Position numbers and translations under genes: made by a program. The notes below the pieces were generated by a model. The model searched no databases and had not been told where the DNA came from. It saw only the letters and a list, made by a program, of their open reading frames with translations. From the NCBI GenBank assembly GCA_013299055.1, contig JAAFKB010000042.1:1-34573 (forward strand): 34,573 bases of DNA, in the 5' to 3' direction. Origin of the DNA: Sphaerotilus sp. (GTDB taxonomy: Bacteria; Pseudomonadota; Gammaproteobacteria; Burkholderiales; Burkholderiaceae_C). Shown here one piece after another: positions 31,309 to 34,573 of this stretch. Every line of letters begins with the position of its first letter. Positions within the stretch are counted from its first letter, which is position 1.

Positions 31309-32046
31309 ATGTCGAAGAAATCCTCCAAGAAATCCGCCACCACCCGCGACATCACGCTGTCGCACGCGCTGTTCACCCAAGGCTTCGGCACGCGCCGTGA
31401 CTGCGACGGGCTGGTGCTGAACGGGCTGGTGTCGATCGCCGGCCGTGTCGCCGACGACCCCGATGCACTCGTCTCGCCCGAGGGGCTGGTGCTGAACGTC
31501 GAGGGCCGCGACTGGCCGTGGCGCGAGTTCGCCGTGGTGATGCTGAACAAGCCGACCGGCTACGAGTGTTCGCAGAAGCCCAAGCACTGGCCGAGCGTGA
31601 TGACCTTGCTGCCCCCGCCGCTCCGGTGGCGCAGCGGCGGTGACGTGCAACCGGTCGGGCGGCTGGACCAGGACACCACGGGCGTGCTGCTGCTGACCGA
31701 CGACGGCGCGCTGATCCACAAGCTGACGCACCCGAAGAAGCATGTGGACAAGGTGTACGAGATCACCTGCGCCCGCCCAGTGACGGACGAGCAGGTGCAG
31801 CAGTTGCGAGCCGGCGTGGTGCTCAACGACGATCCGCAGCCGGTGCGCTCCGAGGAGTGCGCGGCGACGGGCGAGTTCACGCTGCGCATGATGCTGACCG
31901 AGGGCAAGTACCACCAGGTCAAGCGCATGGTCGCCGCGGTCGGCAACCACGTCGAGTCGCTGCACCGGCGCTCGTTCGGCCGCATCACGATTCCCGAGGG
32001 GCTGGCGCCGGGGCAGTGGTGCTGGATCGACCCGGCTGATATCTGA
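31309..32046 (+). CDS. RsuA/RluB-family rRNA pseudouridine synthase
   Basis: A 245-residue enzyme with an N-terminal S4 RNA-binding domain (DITLSHALFTQGFGTRRDCD to about residue 60) and the RsuA-type catalytic domain. The catalytic aspartate lies in GRLDQDTTGVLLLTDDG; LNKPTGYECSQ and TEGKYHQVKRMVAAVGNHV are also family marks. RsuA itself makes pseudouridine 516 in 16S rRNA, and this protein is most like that branch, but RluB/RluE cannot be excluded from motifs alone. It is the last core gene before the lower-G+C ATPase pair. Confidence 0.9.
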   Translation: MSKKSSKKSATTRDITLSHALFTQGFGTRRDCDGLVLNGLVSIAGRVADDPDALVSPEGLVLNVEGRDWPWREFAVVMLNKPTGYECSQKPKHWPSVMTLLPPPLRWRSGGDVQPVGRLDQDTTGVLLLTDDGALIHKLTHPKKHVDKVYEITCARPVTDEQVQQLRAGVVLNDDPQPVRSEECAATGEFTLRMMLTEGKYHQVKRMVAAVGNHVESLHRRSFGRITIPEGLAPGQWCWIDPADI

Positions 32047-32055
32047 ACCCCTGAT

Positions 32056-32060
32056 GGAGG
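32056..32060 (+). promoter_or_regulatory. Ribosome-binding site deciding the ATPase start
   Basis: GGAGG lies 9 bases before ATG 32070 but only 3 bases before the in-frame TTG at 32064. This favours the ATG. Confidence 0.7.
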
Positions 32061-32069
32061 CGGTTGGCA

Positions 32070-33083
32070 ATGATCAATCAAGTCAAACTCGACAACTTCG
32101 GGCCGCTCGCCAGCGTCCACTGGCCGAATCTGAGCACGATCAATTTGATCATAGGAGGCAATGGCAGCGGCAAGACATTCTTGCTCAAGGCCATCTACAG
32201 CAGCCTTCGCACCCTGGAAGAGTACAAACGCGGCCACGAGCAACGTTCGACCTCGGAAATTCTGGCCGCCAAGCTGTACTGGACATTTCAGGCTGACAAG
32301 ATTGGTGAACTGGTCAGCAAGGGAGCGGATGCGCCCTTGTCAAGCGCCATCACCATGGACAAGAAAGTATTCTCGTTCAGCTTTGGCAAAGACACCAGCA
32401 GGCAGATTTCCAGCTTGGAAAACCATGTCCCGCCACGGGCGAGTCGGTCTGTTTTCCTGCCGCCAAAGGAAGTCTTGTCACTGCAGCACATCATCCTCAA
32501 GTCGAGGGATGAAGACAAGGCATTTGGTTTTGACGATACTTATTATGATCTTGCCTTGGCCCTGCGCAATTTGCCAAGCATGGGCAAGAACTACAAGGAG
32601 TTCGCCCAGTCGCGCACGCAGCTAGAAACCATCCTGGGAGGAAAGGTCGAATATGACAAAACCACAGGCCGCTGGCTCTTTGCTAAAGGCAGACACAAGT
32701 TCCCGATCGGAGTGACAGCGGAAGGCATCAAGAAGATTGCCATTCTGGACACACTGCTGGGCAACCGATATCTTGACACCAACTCGGTCGTGCTGATCGA
32801 TGAGCCGGAATCCGCGCTTCACCCCATCGCCATCTCGCAATTGCTCGATATCGTGGCGATGCTGGCCGATCGGGGCATCCAGTTCTTCATGGCCAGCCAT
32901 TCCTACTTCGTGGTGAAGAAGCTGTTCCTGATCGCACAGGAACGCGGTTGGTCGATCCCGGTGATCTCGGCCATCAATGATGCCTGGGTCTGCGACGACC
33001 TGAAGAACGGCATGCCGGACAACCCCATCATGGCCGAGTCAATTCGGCTCTACCAGCAGGAAGTGGATCTGTCCCTGACATGA
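32070..33083 (+). CDS. AAA/ABC-type ATPase of a two-gene accessory module
   Basis: A 337-residue ATPase of the RecF/OLD-like AAA group. Walker A is GGNGSGKT (29-36), after MINQVKLDNFGPLASVHWPN, which is typical of SMC-like N-termini. Walker B is VVLIDEP (240-246) with E245, followed by ESALHP, and H277 in FMASHSY is the switch histidine. A signature-like segment is VTAEGIKKIAIL (215-226). The insert between Walker A and B is short and lacks a long coiled-coil, and there is no TOPRIM domain. The next gene overlaps by 4 bases (ATGA) and encodes a possible nuclease. G+C drops sharply: 26 of 60 bases at 32521-32580 against 42 of 60 at 31981-32040. This suggests horizontal transfer. I infer a defence ATPase that controls its partner. 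Confidence 0.85.
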   Translation: MINQVKLDNFGPLASVHWPNLSTINLIIGGNGSGKTFLLKAIYSSLRTLEEYKRGHEQRSTSEILAAKLYWTFQADKIGELVSKGADAPLSSAITMDKKVFSFSFGKDTSRQISSLENHVPPRASRSVFLPPKEVLSLQHIILKSRDEDKAFGFDDTYYDLALALRNLPSMGKNYKEFAQSRTQLETILGGKVEYDKTTGRWLFAKGRHKFPIGVTAEGIKKIAILDTLLGNRYLDTNSVVLIDEPESALHPIAISQLLDIVAMLADRGIQFFMASHSYFVVKKLFLIAQERGWSIPVISAINDAWVCDDLKNGMPDNPIMAESIRLYQQEVDLSLT

Positions 33084-33631
33084 GTACCCACCCCATCGTC
33101 GAATCGGGGATGACGTTCGGTCCCTTTCCCGAAGGAACGTGCTTCTACATCGAAAAGAGCGCCTGCTACTCGGAAATCCAGAACGGCGTGCCCATGGTGG
33201 AGTTCCTGTTGCTGCGCGAGCAGAAACAAGGACCGACGATCTGGATCGTTGAAGCCAAATCCAGCAGTCCGAGGCCAGTCACTCGGCCCGGTTTTGACGA
33301 ATTCATCGACGAAATCCGCCGCAAGCTCACTCACGGCTTCCTGCTGGCCCTCGCCGCATGCTTGGGGCGTCACCCCGCTACGGACACCGAATTGCCGGAG
33401 CAATTCAAGGCAGCCGATCTGAAAAAAATGGGGTTTCGCTTCGTATTGATCATCAATGGACACCGGACAGATTGGCTCCAGCCGTTGCAAGATGCGCTGT
33501 CGCTCGCGCTGAAGCCAGTCATCAAGACTTGGGCACTTCCGCCCACAGCCGTCGTGGTCATGAACCATGAAATGGCACAAGAGCGCGGATTGATTTTTTC
33601 GTCAGCAGCAGAACCCCTGGTCTCACCATGA
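33080..33631 (+). CDS. Putative nuclease-like partner of the ATPase (E-x-K motif)
   Basis: A 183-residue protein of no family I can name. The N-terminal half has the order E25 (CFYIEKSACY), E41 (VPMVEFLLLR), then a strand TIWIVEAKSSSPRP with E58-A-K60. This alternation of strands with E-x-K and acidic residues upstream resembles a PD-(D/E)xK nuclease core with Glu in place of the first Asp. A helix follows (PGFDEFIDEIRRKLTHGFLLA), as expected for that fold. The second half has a predicted strand FRFVLIING. It is coupled to the ATPase by a 4-base overlap and shares its low G+C (27 of 60 at 33421-33480). Nuclease activity is inferred, not shown. Confidence 0.65.
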   Translation: MSTHPIVESGMTFGPFPEGTCFYIEKSACYSEIQNGVPMVEFLLLREQKQGPTIWIVEAKSSSPRPVTRPGFDEFIDEIRRKLTHGFLLALAACLGRHPATDTELPEQFKAADLKKMGFRFVLIINGHRTDWLQPLQDALSLALKPVIKTWALPPTAVVVMNHEMAQERGLIFSSAAEPLVSP

Positions 33632-33639
33632 TGGGGTCA

Positions 33640-33645
33640 GATAAT
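33640..33645 (+). promoter_or_regulatory. Candidate -10 element (GATAAT) before ribF
   Basis: GATAAT ends 9 bases before the ribF ATG, in the 23-base gap after the accessory pair. No ribosome-binding site is seen between it and the ATG. Confidence 0.35.
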
Positions 33646-33654
33646 CGCCCCCCT

Positions 33655-34573
33655 ATGCGAATCTTCCGTGGCATCCACCACCCCGATCTGGCGCCGGCCT
33701 GCGCCCTGACGATCGGCAATTTCGACGGCGTTCACCGCGGGCACCAGGCCATGCTCGCGCTGCTCAACAACGAGGCACGGCACCGGGGCTTGCCGAGCTG
33801 CGTGATGACGTTCGAGCCGCACCCGCGGGACTTCTTCGCCAGGAAAGCCGGCACGCCCGAAAAAGCCCCTGCCCGCATCGCCACACTGCGCGACAAGCTG
33901 GAAGAACTGGAACGCTGCGGCGTTGATCAGGTCGTGCTGATGCGCTTCGATGACGCCTTTGCCAGCCAGTCGCCGCAAGCCTTCATCGACGAAGTGCTGG
34001 TACGCGGGCTGAGGGCGCGTTATGTGCTGGTGGGCGACGATTTCTGCTTTGGTGCCCGGCGTGCTGGCGACTACGCGATGCTCGACGCGGCGGGCGACGT
34101 GGCCGGCTTCGACGTGGCACGGATGATGAGCTACGAGGTCCACGGGCTGCGCGTGTCGAGTTCGGCCACCCGCGAGGCGCTGGCGCAGGGCGACATGGCG
34201 CGCACCGCAGAGTTGCTCGGCCGGCCCTACAGCGTCAGCGGTCATGTGACGCATGGGCGCAAGCTTGGTCGCGGTCTGGGCGCCTCGACCGAGGACGGCG
34301 ATGACGGGTTTCGCACGCTGAACCTGCGCTTCCCGTTCAGTCGCTCGGCGGCGGCGGGGATCTACGTCGTGCGTGTCCACGGGCTGACCGGGCCGAACGG
34401 GCGGGCCATCGATGGCGTGGCGAGCCTGGGCGTGCGGCCAACCGTAGAGGACGCCGGGCGCATCCTGCTGGAGACGCACTGCCTCGACTGGCCGGCCGAA
34501 CTCGGGCGCGAAGGGGGCTACGGTAAACTCGTGCGCGTGGAACTACTGCACAAACTGCGAGACGAGGCCCGCT
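33655..34573 (+). CDS. ribF: Bifunctional riboflavin kinase/FAD synthetase (partial, runs off right edge)
   Basis: The first 306 codons are present and the frame is open to the end of the window. The N-terminal FAD synthetase (nucleotidyltransferase) domain has LTIGNFDGVHRGHQAML, VMTFEPHPRDFFA, VLVGDDFCFGARRAGDY and the S/T-rich VSSSATREAL. The riboflavin kinase domain begins at about residue 185 with GRPYSVSGHVTHGRKLGRGL and continues through AAAGIYVVRVHGL and GVASLGVRPTVE. It makes FMN and then FAD from riboflavin with ATP. G+C returns to the high core level here. Confidence 0.96.
   Translation, partial: MRIFRGIHHPDLAPACALTIGNFDGVHRGHQAMLALLNNEARHRGLPSCVMTFEPHPRDFFARKAGTPEKAPARIATLRDKLEELERCGVDQVVLMRFDDAFASQSPQAFIDEVLVRGLRARYVLVGDDFCFGARRAGDYAMLDAAGDVAGFDVARMMSYEVHGLRVSSSATREALAQGDMARTAELLGRPYSVSGHVTHGRKLGRGLGASTEDGDDGFRTLNLRFPFSRSAAAGIYVVRVHGLTGPNGRAIDGVASLGVRPTVEDAGRILLETHCLDWPAELGREGGYGKLVRVELLHKLRDEAR

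Noticed and set aside
32064..32069. TTG at 32064 as start of the AAA ATPase
   Set aside because: Only 3 bases separate it from GGAGG at 32056-32060, while ATG 32070 has a 9-base spacing.
1..34573. CRISPR arrays, tRNA or rRNA genes, phage integrase
   Set aside because: I looked for regularly spaced repeats, tRNA-like cloverleaf ends and integrase motifs by eye and saw none.

Overview
This window looks like chromosomal DNA of a high-G+C betaproteobacterium of the order Burkholderiales. A Sphaerotilus/Leptothrix/Rubrivivax-like relative is my best guess; this rests on G+C-rich codon use, a DUF1841 gene, a PEP-CTERM protein, NnrU, YajQ, a pimeloyl-CoA-dehydrogenase-type gene pair and MatB. Both ends cut genes: a response regulator at the left edge and ribF at the right edge.

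Region 1 (1-8912, all minus strand) reads like one long, tightly spaced gene string. In transcription order it holds a TauE/SafE membrane protein, a LivK-type periplasmic binding protein, a sensor histidine kinase, a crotonase-fold protein, malonyl-CoA synthetase (matB), a second LivK-type binding protein, a second histidine kinase, and a response regulator. The binding protein-kinase pair is thus present twice around two acyl-CoA genes. The kinase genes share a 232-bp perfectly identical stretch. No permease or ATPase of a Liv transporter is present, so the binding proteins probably feed the kinases as sensors.

Region 2 (8965-12261, plus) is a translationally coupled chain: DUF1841 protein, Bcr/CflA-type MFS exporter, miaA (TTG start) and a LolD-like ABC ATPase, each overlapping the next by 4 nt. 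A diguanylate cyclase on the minus strand (12288-13109) then separates that ATPase from its likely partner permease (13204-15729), which is followed by a CrtC/AttH-type lipocalin-like exported protein. Next come an MsbA-like ABC half-exporter and a PilZ protein, then thyA-folA, and NnrU facing them.

Region 3 (about 21091-23988) is a decayed mobile/defence island. It contains an IS5-like left-end fragment, an IS4-family transposase pseudogene with two internal deletions, a multiply broken gene, an intact DUF1778-GNAT toxin-antitoxin pair, and a deleted fragment of a DUF1156 DNA methyltransferase.

Region 4 (24026-32046) returns to core genes: xthA, a small PEP-CTERM protein, rlpA, murB, yajQ, an unknown membrane protein, a pimC/pimD-like acyl-CoA dehydrogenase pair, a thioredoxin-like protein and an RsuA-type pseudouridine synthase. 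Region 5 (32070-33631) is a lower-G+C two-gene insert between the RsuA gene and ribF: an AAA/ABC-type ATPase overlapping a small protein with a nuclease-like E-x-K motif. This is the best candidate for an undescribed, probably defensive, system.
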